The position numbers and the translations under genes were made by a program. Below the pieces are notes generated by a model. That model was not told where the DNA came from and made no database searches. It worked only from the letters and a program-made list of their open reading frames with translations. DNA of 64,000 bases from Sipunculus nudus (Eukaryota > Annelida > Sipuncula > Golfingiida > Sipunculidae): NCBI GenBank assembly GCA_026874595.1, contig CM049314.1:16670729-16734728 (forward strand). The letters run 5' to 3'. Positions 33,669 to 47,689 of this stretch are shown in pieces. Every line of letters starts with the position of its first letter. Position 1 is the stretch's first letter.

Positions 33669-36600
33669 CTGCAATGAAATAAAATCCCATGTAAATTATA
33701 TCAGATGTAATATATCGGTCTGTGGCTGGGTTAATGGCCGAAACATACCAAATGTGATAAATCAGCTGAATCAAAGTATGCTTAAATGATGAGGACCATA
33801 ATAATAGAAGCATAACAAGTGGCCTATGGTCCCTTAAGCTCAGCTGACTCTTACCCCTTTCACACTGAAAACGCAAACCATTTTCAAACTGTTTAGAAAA
33901 ACATTTTAGAGTGTTCACAGGGCAATTCAAAACGTTTTCAACCATTTTGGCCAAAGCATTTTTGGATCAAGCTCAGGAGGTGGTGTCAAACTGGCACATT
34001 ATTTAACTTTTATCAACCAAAATGTCGAATGTGCTCAACATGACAGACTCCATTATCATACTGGTATATCACATTTAAAAATTCCATCCACCAACATTTT
34101 TTCTGGTTGATACAGTGTAAGTTCACAGACCAACTGGTTTTTAATAAACTGGTCTCCCTAACAGCTGGCAGAGTCATGTATATGTTACAGATATTGAATG
34201 TGTTATGGATGAGACAATATTTCAATGTGAGTTCATCCAGATGTGGGGTTCTGGTACCCAGATGTTCTGTACTCTGGGTCTTGGCACATACACACAGCAC
34301 AGAGATGTACAATACATAGATGGCTATAAATATGAAACACAATAAGAAACTATGTGTTTTTTGTCTATTGGAATTTGCCACAGTAGTAAGCCCTGCATTT
34401 CCATGTTGAGTGATATGCCTGTGAAGATTTTATTAGGGTGAAATTGTTTGATTCCATGCAGCAATAGAAACAGTTAATTTTCGAGGGTTACAGTTTTTTT
34501 ACACAGTCATTTAATTGGAAGAATGTTGACAGGGGGCACCACCATCTGTGCATATGGCAGAGCACACAGAAATGAAGAAAGACGGAGTATACAGTGCTAC
34601 TGTACTGACTGGGCCGGAGCAGTCATAGGAATCTTGTTAATTGTGTGGGCTGGTAGTCCAGCAGCAACTCAATGTAGTGACTGTAACAGACTTTGATCAC
34701 GGAACACAGAGGAAGTGACTTGTAAAATACAGCTGTATTCTCAATGTACAGTTAACTGCTGGCACAAACAAAATCCTGTAAACATCACTGCAAGTCCAAT
34801 TCCATATCTGACTTTAAAGCTTTGGCAGCCATGTGCTGGCTGCTGTATGTTAGATTTACCTTGATTCCAGCATCTCTCCAGTCTAGGCTGTATCAGCAAC
34901 ATACAGCAGCTGAGACAGGTTTAGTACTACATGTGAGGCCCACAGGTAGGGCAGGATCATGGGGCCAGGGCTCTAGCCTATCACAGAGATGTTATTGTGA
35001 TCATTTTCTCACTGTCATTTCTGATTATGATCTGTTTATATATTCTTCTCTCACAGCCCCCTGTATCAGTCAGTCACACATACACATACAAATACAGGGG
35101 GAAAGAGAAGAACTAAGGCAGGGAAGTACAGAAAAACAAGTCTTACAGATATTTGGGATATGAACTTGAAAACACAGAAGAAATGTAACACAAGGACATA
35201 TCAGGCCAAGTCCCACAATGGTTCACAAGATAACCGGGTTATGAAAGGCCATATCCAACATGAGTCTGTAAGGGCATGCCACACACTGGCCCATAAGCTC
35301 ATGTCCAACACTATTTTCTGAGGAAATGTCCGACAGGATTATAAAGATGTCATGTCCAACACATGTGTATATGGGGCCATGTCCAACCTGGGTCTATTTG
35401 CCTGGGCATACAATTAAATCTTAGTTTCTATGGGTCAAAACTGTGCTGCTATTTCAATAAGCTCAAGAAAACAGTAACTGTTATCTGCAAATGAACCAGT
35501 GATTGTATGATAAAGAGGCTAAATTATAGTTGGATACATTGAGATTTTACTTAATGTTATTCTCCAATAATTAATTTAAAGTGATTATAACCTGAGAGTT
35601 CATGTAATTTTACAATTTCCTCTTTCTCTGTACAATTCAATGTCACTGATCACAGGTTCACTCATCTGTTCTTGTAATGATAAATTTATGGAGGTAATTT
35701 CTTCTTTCAACCCAATGCTCTGGTGTTAATACAGGTATAATGACACACAACATTAGAGAAATCCCTGGGACTAATTAACAGGTTCATTCGGTAACTGTCA
35801 GTCGAAATCACTAATGTGAAAACCAAATCGCACCTTCTTAACATCTGGCTGCCCTACAGTGTCTCTGGCATCAACAGCAATGCTGGCTGTGTTTAAGGAT
35901 ATTACAATTGTGAATTAAACCACTCCAGTAAAACTCTCTTACCACCAACAATTGAGTGAGGATGGTATGTGCTTAAATTTGGATAACAGTTTTTGCACTC
36001 TGTGCTGTAGACAGTACTAGACACCAATTTTTATCCATAGGTACCAATATGAAGAGGTCTCTACCATTTCATGGTGGCCACCTGATGTTAGGACCTATAA
36101 TCTGGTTATATAGTTGCCAGTTTTTTGCCATCTTGCCAATATTTTGTTTACTCACTCTCTCTTACAGCATCATCATCGTTATTGTAGTTTGACAAGTGAT
36201 AAAGATGAGACAGACATGCATCCCACCAGCATGAGGTAAAGTGCGGCAAAATCGGATCATACCCAAGTGCTCACTCAGATTTAAGCACCAGGAAGCACCA
36301 CAGACAGGTGTGGCCGCCAGGTGTACCAGCCAGACGACTGCTGGCCAGGTGAACTGTTATATTAAGAACATGAACCCTGCTGGTGGGTCATCATTCAGCA
36401 CCAATACAGCCAGAGACAGAGGCTGCAGCAGTCAGTCTCCCATGGTCTACCAGGTCAGCACAGCCACAGGCTGCTATCCCAGCCATGTTACTGGTATCTT
36501 CATGTTTATTCAGCACCATCCCGCGAGGTTGGCCCACGCTAGTTTACCTGACCGGTTGGTGGGTTGTATATCAGCAATGGAGTTAAATAGATTATCAGGC

Positions 36601-39600
36601 TACAGTCTTTAAGATGAGGTCATACCAGCTACTAATGCAGGTTCAAGTGTACACTGGAATCACTTTACTGATACACTGACACAGATCACCTTGGTGGGCT
36701 CCTACCTGTGGTTCTCATTACACACCTGTGCTACTTGTAGACCTACAAGTGTAACTGCACAGACCACAGGTCCACTATGGGAGTCTCAATGTGTTTACAA
36801 TTTTGTGTAAGGATGTATTACCTTATGATGACCTTACCACCTTTCTACAACTTAAGGTTTCAAACCTTCATATACATATGCAACAAATGGATCACACTGT
36901 CATTCATTATATATAATATATCTTTTGTTTGTCATTTTAAATATTCAGTTATAGCGTGTCGTATCTCAACATATGTAGGTCCGATTCAGGCAATAGCTAT
37001 CAAGTTTTTGAATCTGAGATTTGCTACCTCTTTAAATCATTATCAAATGTATACACAGAGATAATCTACAGACTTGTAATATTTCCTTAAAGGCTAGATT
37101 TCACAGGCCTGATATTTCAATTACAGGTCTGATGTTACCTGCATCTACCAACATATGATTTTTTTATTTAAAAATGAACAATGTTCAGAAAGTTAAAGCT
37201 AATTATTCATATCTGATTGTATTGGAAGAGATCCTGGGCAACAATAAATGATGCAGGTGCCCTGACAAGTATATATATTACAAAAGGGCCTTGAGCAGAA
37301 TGTGCAACATAATGTTAAACTTATCAAACTACATTGTATGTCATGTTTTTTATATATATTTTTCAGTGTTTTATCTTATCTGAAATACTGATAGACAAAA
37401 ATACTGTAGTACATGATTAATATTTCAGGAGTGTGTACATGTATTATGTCTGGTTTTCAGCAGGATAAATAATATAACATATATAAAAGTAAATTATAAT
37501 AACTACCAGTGGAAGCATTCTGTCTCATCCTGATTTTAATCAATTTCATATTCAAATCAGGCTGCCGACCACCAGTTCAGCTATGTAACATGCACCTATA
37601 ACGAGTCAAAACCAGCAGTCAACAGGTCAAGGAGCCCAGCATAATCCAATTACTAAACAAGACTATTATGTGTAGCTATGCATCGAAGTGCAAACAAACA
37701 GTATTACTAGTATTAGTTCATCAACACATAAAGGTAAACCTGCCTTGATTTAACCACTAAATAAATATAAACTTTGCCTTCAGCTGATGCCTTTGAAGAA
37801 AACAGGACCAATAACTTAAGGTACCTGACTGAACTCACAGCATGTAGTACAAACAGGTACTGATATACCATATTTATATACATTATATACTGATCTCACA
37901 AATATTAAGTTCACAAAGTAAAGTTCACAACCTAACCTGCTGCTCCACAAGTAATGATAATTTAAATCAATAGCTTCAGTTTCATGAAATATATGTCTAA
38001 ATCTTGAAATACAAAAAAGTCAAAACTAGCTCTATGTGCTCTTGCTTTTTCTTTGATGTTCTCTGACATCCCGGCGAAATAATAAACTCCTAGCTGCAAT
38101 CACCAGAATAAGCATAATGGCCTAAATCAGCAATACCAGCTATACCAAATCAACAACTATCATGAATATTGGCAGCTGTGTTGGTAAAAATGTGGCCACT
38201 TTAGTCCATGGCCACTTTGGGATACGTGCCATATATCAAAATGAAGTCAGGATTGGGAAAAGCCTGTTATAAATTAACACAACCTGAATACATTCATGAA
38301 CTCTTAAAAAGCACTGATAATATGCATTAATGACTGTGCTGTCAGGATTGTCAAAATGTTTATATATCCATATGTGCTAATTTGCATTGGAAAAAAAAAG
38401 AGTTTCAACTCTGAAGTATTTTTTTATTGTAGTTATTACTGCGTGACCATAATGCCATAATTTTGTGGTAAAACCCATATATACTACAGCAAAACCACAG
38501 TTGTTGGCATCTCTGCTACATTCAAACCACAGACTTATAATACAGTGCCATACATCACCTGGGCTTGTTCTTTGTTCCCCGTGTATACAGACTGTAGATT
38601 TATGGTCTCCAGATGCTGGATCACGGCACGTTTTATGGACCTGCTCGTGATTATCTTCAGGTACTAATATTCAGCGGAGGCTTCTCCAAACAGCTCTCAT
38701 CACCTCAGCTGATAAAGTAACACGATTATTTTTCTTTCTGCTGCATTCCCTAAGTACCCTATCATATTCATACATCATTCTGAAAACCATTATGAATGAC
38801 TGCCAAGATTTTCGGCAAGTTTACCTGATTGCTCATGACGCAACACAGGTAAATACCCATAATGCAACATTACTGGCCCCTTGATACATTAAGTTAATTA
38901 CCGGTAATATATATGAACATGACTTTGGTATACAGTAGAATTCAGCCGTCAAGATTTATAAATATACTTTTTATCTGCATCAGTGGGTACTCCCATATAG
39001 TGAAGACTGTGTTTGAGTTTAAACATTCTAATATTGTCTCATTTAAAGCTGAACCACACTATGGTCAGTCAATAACTATAAGCAATCATGTGTATCATCT
39101 TAATCACAAGGGCATGCATTAGTTAGGCATGGAATGTCTCCTGGGGTGAGAGCCCAAAGTATCCAAAGAAAATGGAATTCCACCTTTTTTAATAATAAAA
39201 TAAAGCTATCTAAGATCTAGGGCCATGCAGAGTGTCAGTCCAATAGATCTAGTCACTCGCAGCATGTGCATCGATGGACATTACGTAAAAAAGATTTTTG
39301 GTGCCATCAGTCTTGTGTATATGAGGAAGCTACCCAGTATGTTTGGACATGCCTAATTCAAGCTGATATATCATACCATTACTGAAGAATGTCACAGTTT
39401 TTGTGTACAAGATAAAGCTACCCAACATCTATGGACATGATAAATTTCAGGCTGATTTGTCAAACCATTCCTGAGATTTGGACATGGATGTATTCTATGA
39501 AAGCCTGATGGCTGGATGGACATGTAACATTCCAGGCTGATTAATCAAAACATCTCTGAGATTTGGAATTATCACAATAAACAGATGCACAGATTGAGGC

Positions 39601-40903
39601 CATAAAAAGGTCAAAGGTCAGAGCCTTAGATGTCACACTGAACTATGAGGCAAAAGATCACATGTGATCCTAGGAATTCTCCAGAAAGAGGGAATTATTT
39701 TATCAATAAACCATGTCATACTAGTACAAGTTGAAAGCAAACATGATCTAATGGACAGATGCATGACACAGGTTCATCAACTAAAACCAGCTATCCTCAA
39801 AACAAAAGACACAACTTATTCACTTTATTTTGAGAACTAGTATTTTTTCCTGAAAAACATGGCTGCATGATTTCTGGAAGCTGAAACAAGAATTGTCATT
39901 ATTACTGAGATGATTCTCAGTGGGTACCACAGATCCAACCAGCTGGTAGACAACAAGTATGATACCGGTAGGTCTCAACTCTCTACTCCACACTGGCCTA
40001 ACAGTCCCTGGAGGTACTGCCACACCGAAACCTATAGCAATCTCACTAACTTGATTCCTTAAGAATATTTGATTTTTTTTTATTCTCACTCTTTTATAAG
40101 CATGTTGTTTTACTGCCAGAAACCAGGTCTGATTACTTGATATCAATTGTAACTTGTTTACCGGTAACTCGACAGAATTTTACCAAAACTTTCCCAGGTC
40201 TGGTACTAATTTTCCCATGAAAAACTACTGGAATATTATGAAACTAATTTTGCAGGCACACCGGTTCAGAGTGGGGCAGTTAATCCCAAGTAACCTAAGT
40301 GATAAGATCACTTTGACGATACACATTTTACTTCTGTATACACTGGAAGATATATAATAGGAATAAAATTACAGAAAATGTAAAAACCACTACATTTATC
40401 TATACCTATACCTCATGTCTGATGTGATATTAAAACTGCAATATTGCAAAAAAACAAGCCCAGAAAAATTTTATTAGGTACTTGCAACAATGAGAAGGTT
40501 GATAAAAAGAACAAAATATGTACAGAATTGAAAGAAACACCAAACCATCAAATCAACAGGAGGTAAACTATACAATACCTAGTATTACCCAAAAAATAAT
40601 CAAATATTATATTAAGGAATTTATGGACTCACAAACTGCTTGCAATCTTTCATGCAGTTAAACACCTTTGGTTAAGTATTGGCAATGAAAATGTCATGGC
40701 TTGTGAATTGGCATCGCGAGCCATATGGCGTCATGCCAGGCTGAGAGTCAAAGAGTCATTTGACTCATTTCTGTGGCAGTCAGCATGACTTAGTGGTGGT
40801 AAGATACGAGCCAGACATACCTGGTTAGTTTGTAATGACAGCCTCTCCACACCTGAGCAGTATAACAACAGTAACCTCAGTGGCTGAATACTGCAGAATC
40901 TAA
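33669..40903. other. Region right of exon e1, mostly unannotated
   Basis: A diverged family-G repeat occurs at 39240-39620. Otherwise I see no conserved exon, RNA gene or complete element. The longer frames (34013-34381, 36241-36612) look random. Unrecognised WDR44 5' exons could be here. Confidence 0.5.
39240..39620. repeat. Family G repeat, diverged copy
   Basis: Units with CTTGTGTATATGAGGAAGCTACCC (39312) and GTGTACAAGATAAAGCTACCC (39400), each followed by a GCTGATWTRTCAAACC block as in the copy at 11.7 kb. Confidence 0.6.
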
Positions 40904-41938
40904 CTAGAATATCAGCAAAAGCTGACAAAAGCCCTCAGCCAAAAGAACAGTGTTTAGAGGTGATAACAGTAACAAGTACTAAATATCTGTTCTCACATGG
41001 ATGTATATCTGTACATGTCTCAGTTATAAATTTAAAATGGAGAGGTATGTACCATGATTCATAACAATCCACCAAATGCTTCCTGAAAAATAAGCTTCTA
41101 AGTTTTATTCTATTATAAGCTCTGTGACCTTGTAAACTAGGTCAAGGTCACCCATCTTCAAACATGAACGAGTTTTTTGTCGATATACATCTTCACCAAA
41201 GAAATAAAATTCTTACGGTGAATCCTTTTCGAGATATCCCGCTCACAAGGCCAAAGTTGAAAAATCCAAGAAAAATTCAATAAAAAATCAGAAATTGCAG
41301 GTGGCGCCCCCAAACTTGTGCAGCAGTTACAGACCATCAGTCCCTATGATCATAGTAAGTATTGTGAAAATCCATCCAATGGTTCCTGAGAAATAAGCTT
41401 CTAAATGTTTTTTCTATAATCAGCTCTAAAACGTAGAATAATAGGTCAAGGTCACCCATCTTCGAACTTGGCCGAGATTTTGTCAATATACATCTTCACC
41501 GAAAAAATAAAATTCTTACGGTGAATCCTTTTCGAGATATCCCGCTCACATCCCAAAGTTGAAAAATCCGATAAAAATTCATTAAAAATCAGAAATTGTA
41601 GTTAGCGCCACCAAACTTGTATAGCAGGTACAGACTTTCAGTCCCAATAATCATAGTAAGTTTTGTGAAAATCCACCAAATGGTTTTTGAGTAATAAGCA
41701 TCAAAGTGTTTTTCTATAATCAGCTCTAAAATGTAGAAAAATAGGTCAAGGTCACCCATCTTCGAACTTGACCGAGATTTTGTCGATATACATCTTTACC
41801 GAGGAAATAAAATTCTGACGGTGAATCCTTTTCAAGATATCCCGCTCACAAGGTAAAAGTTAACGGACGTCGGACGGACGGACGGACGGACAGCTAGGGT
41901 GACGACAATAGCCCAATAGCCTAAGGGCTGAGGGCTAA
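40904..41938 (+). mobile_element. Hairpin-ended element, family B, copy B2
   Basis: Near-identical to B1 over its whole length. It has the CTAGAATATCAGC start, AGCCCTCAGCC inside, ~280-bp units with AGGTCAAGGTCACCCATCTT, (GGAC)n, and a hairpin at 41910-41936. The hairpin has ATAGCC where B1 has ATCAGCC, so one arm has decayed. Confidence 0.8.
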
Positions 41939-43747
41939 AAACCATCATAATGACCAACTATGCATGGTATGAAACATTTAATCCTGTTAGATTTTATTGT
42001 GATATCAATAAAAGCAGTCAAGCTGCTGAGTGTGTTAATTAAAGATGTCAACACAGACACAGATCTGGTTCTTCCTTTGTGGTGGTGTATCACTGTCATT
42101 ACGGTAACAATTTTAATGATTCACAGAAACTGACCTCTCAGCTGGCTTATCTATGAGAGGTTTATCTAAAGGGGAACATTATATAGATGTAATAATGATG
42201 ATGTATACAGAGTTTTGCCTAGAATATGCGTACAGCGCAACTATAGAAGTATATTACCTGCACAAGCCATCACAAGTTAAATACAAAAAGCTGGTTCACT
42301 GTGATCATAACAAATAAAATTTGGTTCAGCATGTTCTTCAGTTATTTTCATCACAATATTGTTAAAACAAGTTTACATTATTACATATATACAATACAGG
42401 TGGGCAATCTGCAGGGGATAGTCCTAAAATAGATATGACAGCCTGGAAGAATAATGCTCTTTATGATTTGGTTTTTCTTTACTCTGCTGAGCTTTATTTT
42501 TGCCCTAAAAGAAAGGAGATCAAATGATATGTATGAAATACCACTGGTTCAAATGAAAATTACTGGTACTTACATCATGTATTGTAATACAAATAGCACC
42601 TCCCTATCTGACAAGTTCAAGGATGTCTAAGATTACTTTACACTTACTTTCTACTTGATGTTATGCTCTCTAAACATGGAGGTATTATTCTTTCTGCTTA
42701 AAAAGAAAACAAAAAATTAAGTGGCCAAACGGTTCAACAGCTGACCACAAAAATACTGGTTTGAATCAAATTTAAAGCATGTGGTCAGGGACAGCTTTTA
42801 AATGATAAAGAAGAGATTCTCAAACATAAGTGAAGCAATGAACTGGACATTTTTTGTTAAATACAAATTCAGTTTTTCTATCATCAGTTTTTTTACCATT
42901 TGATGTTTTCTCCATCATAATGATGCTAAACCATGAGCTTATTTGATGAAAAACTTTGTGGAAATGTAAAGAAAACATTACAGAAAATTATGTGCCATAC
43001 ACATACATTTTTAAAAGGTCAGATGACTACATGCGATCTTAAATAAATCACTGTTATCATATAAAGACAAAGAAAACCTAGGTTCCCTATGTAATAAAGC
43101 TGTGTTATATTGAACGTTCATGAAAAAGTATGTATATATTTTTATTCATCTGACACTACCAGAGGGAACTATATACATACAAGTTATTAATGGACACAGT
43201 GGGCCAGACAGAGAGCAAGAGGGTTGTATTTTCCTCGGTGGCTGTCGCTTCTACATTCATGCTCACATAATGAGATTTTGGCGCCTGCCCCGGGTCTCAG
43301 TAACAAGGTTTGGGCTTGAATGTACACAGCCTGTAACACAAACCTCAGCTTGGTGATGTATGTACAAACAGTGTCAGCAGGATACCCTCATCATCCAGCA
43401 GCAAGTTTTATACATTGTAAACTCCATTTACATTAGTTATATATAACTTTAATAACAGGTTTATAGGATGACTCTATTTTTCCAAGATAAAGCCTGCTGC
43501 AAGAGATGCCACTATCTGCACCAACTCATGCCATTTTACTCTCCAGTGCTATTATTTATAGATCAGCTTATGACCTGCAGATGGCGCTTTTAAGCCAGTA
43601 ACTGAATGGATATTTCTGACCGAGAATGTCCCTGTAACTGATACTTTGGGAAGATCTTACCAAAGGAACTGTATATATAAGGCATAATGATAAGTTGAAT
43701 TAATCAGAAATATTTATTATATATAATAAAAAAGCCAATTAATAAAA
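41939..43747. other. Unique sequence between B2 and H2
   Basis: No element, RNA or supported gene. A pyrimidine-rich acceptor-like site (CTCCTTTCTTTTAG) on the minus strand at about 42505-42518 is the only exon-like feature. Confidence 0.4.
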
Positions 43748-44034
43748 ACAAGGGACCTATGGGTCACGAAGCTCAGCTGTTATATATGATAAAAAATATT
43801 ATTTAGAAATGAGGTACATGCTGGTTTTGTGTGGTAATAAATATAAGCTGTATTATGAGTTGTTGTTGTTTAGCTTATGTATGATTTTGACAGTTCCTTT
43901 GGAGACAGGGAAGAGGATTGATTTCATTTATTTTATTAACAAATGGAGTACTATTGTCACACAGATTTTTACTTGGCCATATAACTTATAAGCAGAACAT
44001 ATAATATAAGAGTTTAACTATTTATTAAAAAAAA

Positions 44035-44541
44035 CTAGAATACGGGTAGTCAACAAGCGACTACGTGTATCCGCCTAAATCAGAGTGGAACGGGTGAAGT
44101 GAGGCATGGATTTAGTGGCAAGGGGAAATAGAGTGAAGTGTTGCATATTAGCATGGATGTCTGCAGCCAAATTGTGTATGCAAGTTGCGCCACCTACCAC
44201 AAAATCCAGAAAGCCGTCCAAGTTGTATACATATGCAAAATTTAAGGCAGACAAGTCAAACCACTACATGTATATGAGTGATTTTTGCCCTTGGCAGACA
44301 AACAGATGGACGCTGTGCAAAAATGGTTGCAGGTGGCGCCACCAGTTTTGCATATGATAAAGAGCTATGTGAGAACTATACACATGCAAAACTTTGGCCC
44401 AATCAGTCAAACGGTTCCCAAGATATGAGCTTGGATATCTGCTGCATAAACTAGAATGTAGGTGGCGCCACCTGTCATAAAATCACCGCGGCGGTGGGCT
44501 GAAAACATAGTATCCGCAAAACTCTGTTTTGGCGGATACAA
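44035..44541 (+). mobile_element. Hairpin-ended element, family D, copy D1
   Basis: It starts CTAGAATACGGGTAGTC, with GTATCCGCC about 33 bp in, and ends in a hairpin at 44510-44539 (GTATCCGC-AAAAC against GTTTT-GCGGATAC). It contains two GGTGGCGCCACC palindromes. Comparison with H1 and H3 shows the uninterrupted site: an A-run followed by TTACAAATATTG. The element lies between A and T with no duplication. Confidence 0.85.
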
Positions 44542-44853
44542 TTACAAATATTGTCCCAAATATAATTTTTATTAAAAATAATAAGAGAATCATATGATTT
44601 TTTAAAATGAAATATAACTGAAATGATTATTAAAATAATATTAAAGAATATATTCATGAATGCATTCATGAATAAAATTTGAAAGTATTTGCACGAGTAT
44701 TCATATACTTTCATTTTTACCTGAATTCCCATTCTTTATGCAAGAAATTTTATAATGGAGTACATAATCATATTTGTATTTAAATACAATTACAAAGTAT
44801 TCGCACCTTGTCTGGTATTTATTCAGTTTTCACCAAACAATGATGTTGAGAAT

Positions 44854-45525
44854 TGTGATGTATGTCCGTACGCGATGGCAGGGCACTCACGGAAGGACCT
44901 TAGAACCATTGACCCAGGAACAACAGAAACGCGTTGACCCGTGTCGCTTACAGTCATCTATTGAACTCCGGCAACAACAAATAAACGGACAAAGAGAACG
45001 TTTTCATTCATTCATTAACAGCGGTTAAACAACCTGAACTGGAATTTAAAAGTGGATCGATCGATATTGCGTTAAGGTCCACAGACACTATAAATACCCT
45101 TCATTTAGTGATTTTGAATTGGGTTGCAAACAAGAACTGATATCCAGGGATATCCAGGCCTGATGATGTGTAGTCTCCTTGTGATAAGACGGAGACATTT
45201 TGGACGTTTTGAACTTTATTATGGCTGCACGGATTATGAACTGAACTTTCGTTATGACTCCTCAGAGCAACCCCGGAGTCATTTTTATTTCGTCAAACCA
45301 GCACCAGTGACTTTGATTTACAGCAGATAAGTATTTCTTCATTTGTACCGCACCAAGATTTAGTTATTATGTGTTAGAGACTTTGTGTTCATGTATTGTA
45401 TATATTGTAAATAATGTTTGTTTAAATAATTATATATATTTTGTACTATATTTGTGAGTCAGTTTTTCATTTAACATCTTCGTTGTGTGAGTGGAACTCC
45501 GGGATGTTTTGTGCTACACGCAACA
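44854..45525 (+). mobile_element. Solo LTR inside H2
   Basis: It is 672 bp, starts TGTGATG and ends GCAACA (TG...CA), and is bounded by the 5-bp direct repeat AGAAT. The sibling copies H1 and H3 have a single AGAAT at this place, proving a late insertion. It has TATAAATA at 45089-45096 and A/T-rich AATAAT/AATTAT downstream. Internal retroelement genes are absent, as expected after LTR-LTR recombination. A 5-bp target duplication is common in Gypsy-type elements; the family is not determined. Short frames in it are not genes. Confidence 0.9.
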
Positions 45526-46268
45526 AGAATCCAGAATATACAAAATTCACACATTTAAATAATGATCATAAGTACCTGGTTTTATGGCTTTTATTTATAT
45601 TAAAAAATAACTGTAAAAAATTAATTTTGGACTAATTTCACATCAATGTACACACTAGACACAGTAGGAATCTAGATTAATATTATCAACTGCATCTTTG
45701 TCTATCATTAATTTCCTTTATATGATCCCTAATGATTAGTAATGAATAATATGATTTACTTCTTTATCATTAAAATTGAACTGAAAAATGCCATAGGTGA
45801 CTGCATGGTGTTATTTGGAATACGTGACATTCTACCCATCGATACAAGATTCTTATATCATCAGTAACTGCAAGTTAATTTCCTGTTATTATAAACTAAC
45901 AAATTCCTTTTCTATTTTTCTTTAATTTGTTATTAAAAACCAATAAAAATTTATTAATTTATTGTTTATTTTTATGTTGTTGGTTAAAACTGCTAGATGA
46001 GTTGGGTTGGACACCTGGATCAACTGTGGCTGGCCATAAGCTGCCTGGATTCCGTGTATGCCTGGCCTCAAGCATGCATAATACAGGTGACTCAAGATGG
46101 GCTGGAGAGAGCCAAAGTCTGACAGGGTCTCATAAAAAACATTAATTAAATTATATTACTGGAAAAAAGGTCCATAGCTTTAACATTTTTTGTGTTAAGT
46201 GATCAAATATCTTTCCTGAATTTTTACAAAATGCATTATGTTTGGGCCCATAACTTTTTTAAATTAAA

Positions 46269-47415
46269 CTAGAATACGGGTAGTCGACAAGCGACTACGT
46301 GTATCCGCCTAAATAAGAGTGGAACGGGTGAAGTGAGGCATGGATTGAGTGGCAAGGGGAAATAGAGTGAAGTGTTGCATATTAGCATGGATGTCTGCAG
46401 CCAAATGGTGTATGTAAAGCCGTCCATGTTGTATACATATGCAAAATTTTAGGCAGATAAGTCAAACCACTATATGTTTATGAGTGATTTTAGCCTGTGG
46501 CAGACAAACAGTTGGACGCTGTGCAAAAATGGTTGAAGGTGGCGCCACCAGTTTTGCGTATGATAAAGAGCTATGTGAGAACTATACACATGCAAAACTT
46601 TGGCCCAATTGGTCAAACGGTTCCCAAGATATGAGCTTGGATGTCTGCTGCATAAACTAGAATGCAGGTGGCGCCACCTGTCATAAAATCAAGAGAGCTC
46701 TCGGGGATGTATAAACTTGCAAAATTTTAGGCAGATATGTCAAACCACTGCCGAGTTATGAGTGATTTTATCCCATGGCAGACAAACAGACGGGAACTGT
46801 GCAAAAATGGCTGCAGGTGGCGCCACCAGTTTTGCATATGATAAAGAGCTATGTGAGAACTAAACACATGCAAAACTTTGGCCTAATCGGTCAAACAGTT
46901 CCCAAGATATGAGCTTGGATATCTGCTCAATAAACTAAAATGTAGGTGGCGCCACCTGTCATAAAATCAGAAAAGCTATCCAGGATGTATCGCATGCCGA
47001 ATTTCAGGTGAATTAGTCAAACCACTGCAGAGATATGAGTGATTTTAACCCAAGGCAGACGAACAGATGGACACTGTGCAAACATGGTTGCAGGTGGCGC
47101 CACCAATTTTTGTGTATGTTATAAAGCTCTCCAAGGGCTACATTTGTGCAAAAAAATTTTCCTGATCAGTCAAACGGTTCCCGAGATATGTGGGTTTATG
47201 TGTGGAAACAGACGCACAAATGGACGCAGAGCGCAGAGGAAAGGTCAGAGGTCAAAACAAAACTGGGGGGCAGCAGTTCACATGTGACCCGAACATAATC
47301 CAGGGTTTCGTAAAATTCCGCCCAGCGGTTACAGAGGAGTTCTCCGGACACCTACGCGGCGGCGGCGTGCAGCTGAAAACATAGTATCCGCAAAACTCTG
47401 TTTTGGCGGATACAA
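46269..47415 (+). mobile_element. Hairpin-ended element, family D, copy D2 (longer)
   Basis: Same ends as D1 with more internal modules. Five GGTGGCGCCACC palindromes lie at 46538, 46667, 46816, 46945 and 47093, alternately 129 and 148-149 bp apart. The terminal hairpin is at 47384-47413. The frames open at 47039 and 47190 recur in the D3 copy and come from the repeat modules. Confidence 0.85.
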
Positions 47416-47689
47416 TTAATGTCAATTAATATTCAATGCATTGTTACATTCCTAATTTGAAGCATAATCTTAAATATAGTATTATAGCTAATGCTCTGTT
47501 GCTATAATTAACTTTACATTTACATCTGATATTTTAATGGACTATGCATGCATTACATAATGACTCAATTTTTTATTTATCAATTAACATTAATGATCAT
47601 GCACGTTTATAAAAAACAGTAAAATTAATATCAGTGGCTGACATAGATTACATTTAGATCACTTTAATTTAAAACAATCATGGGGCTAT

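Larger units (their letters stand above)
43748..46268 (+). mobile_element. Family H element, copy H2, truncated and twice interrupted
   Basis: Same 5' end as H1 (ACAAGGGACCTATGGGTCAC). It is interrupted by element D1 at 44035 and by a solo LTR at 44854. It lacks about 0.9 kb of the middle (joined near 46144) and is cut off at 46268, where D2 begins. The 5' third is very close to H3. Confidence 0.85.

Noticed and set aside
34822-35163. 113-codon plus-strand frame with an apparent hydrophobic start
   Set aside because: No family, and no splice sites or codon bias to support it.
36241-36612. 123-codon plus-strand frame
   Set aside because: No recognisable family, irregular composition, no splice or repeat support; an open frame of this length is expected by chance in 64 kb.
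42460-42520. Possible minus-strand exon after CTCCTTTCTTTTAG
   Set aside because: Good acceptor, but no donor in a frame that fits e1 and no recognisable peptide.
44860-45330. Frames inside the solo LTR
   Set aside because: LTRs do not normally code; the frames are short and cross the predicted promoter.
47039-47384. Open frames that recur, mirrored, at 52302-53074
   Set aside because: They are the same family-D repeat modules in two orientations; similarity follows the DNA, not a protein.
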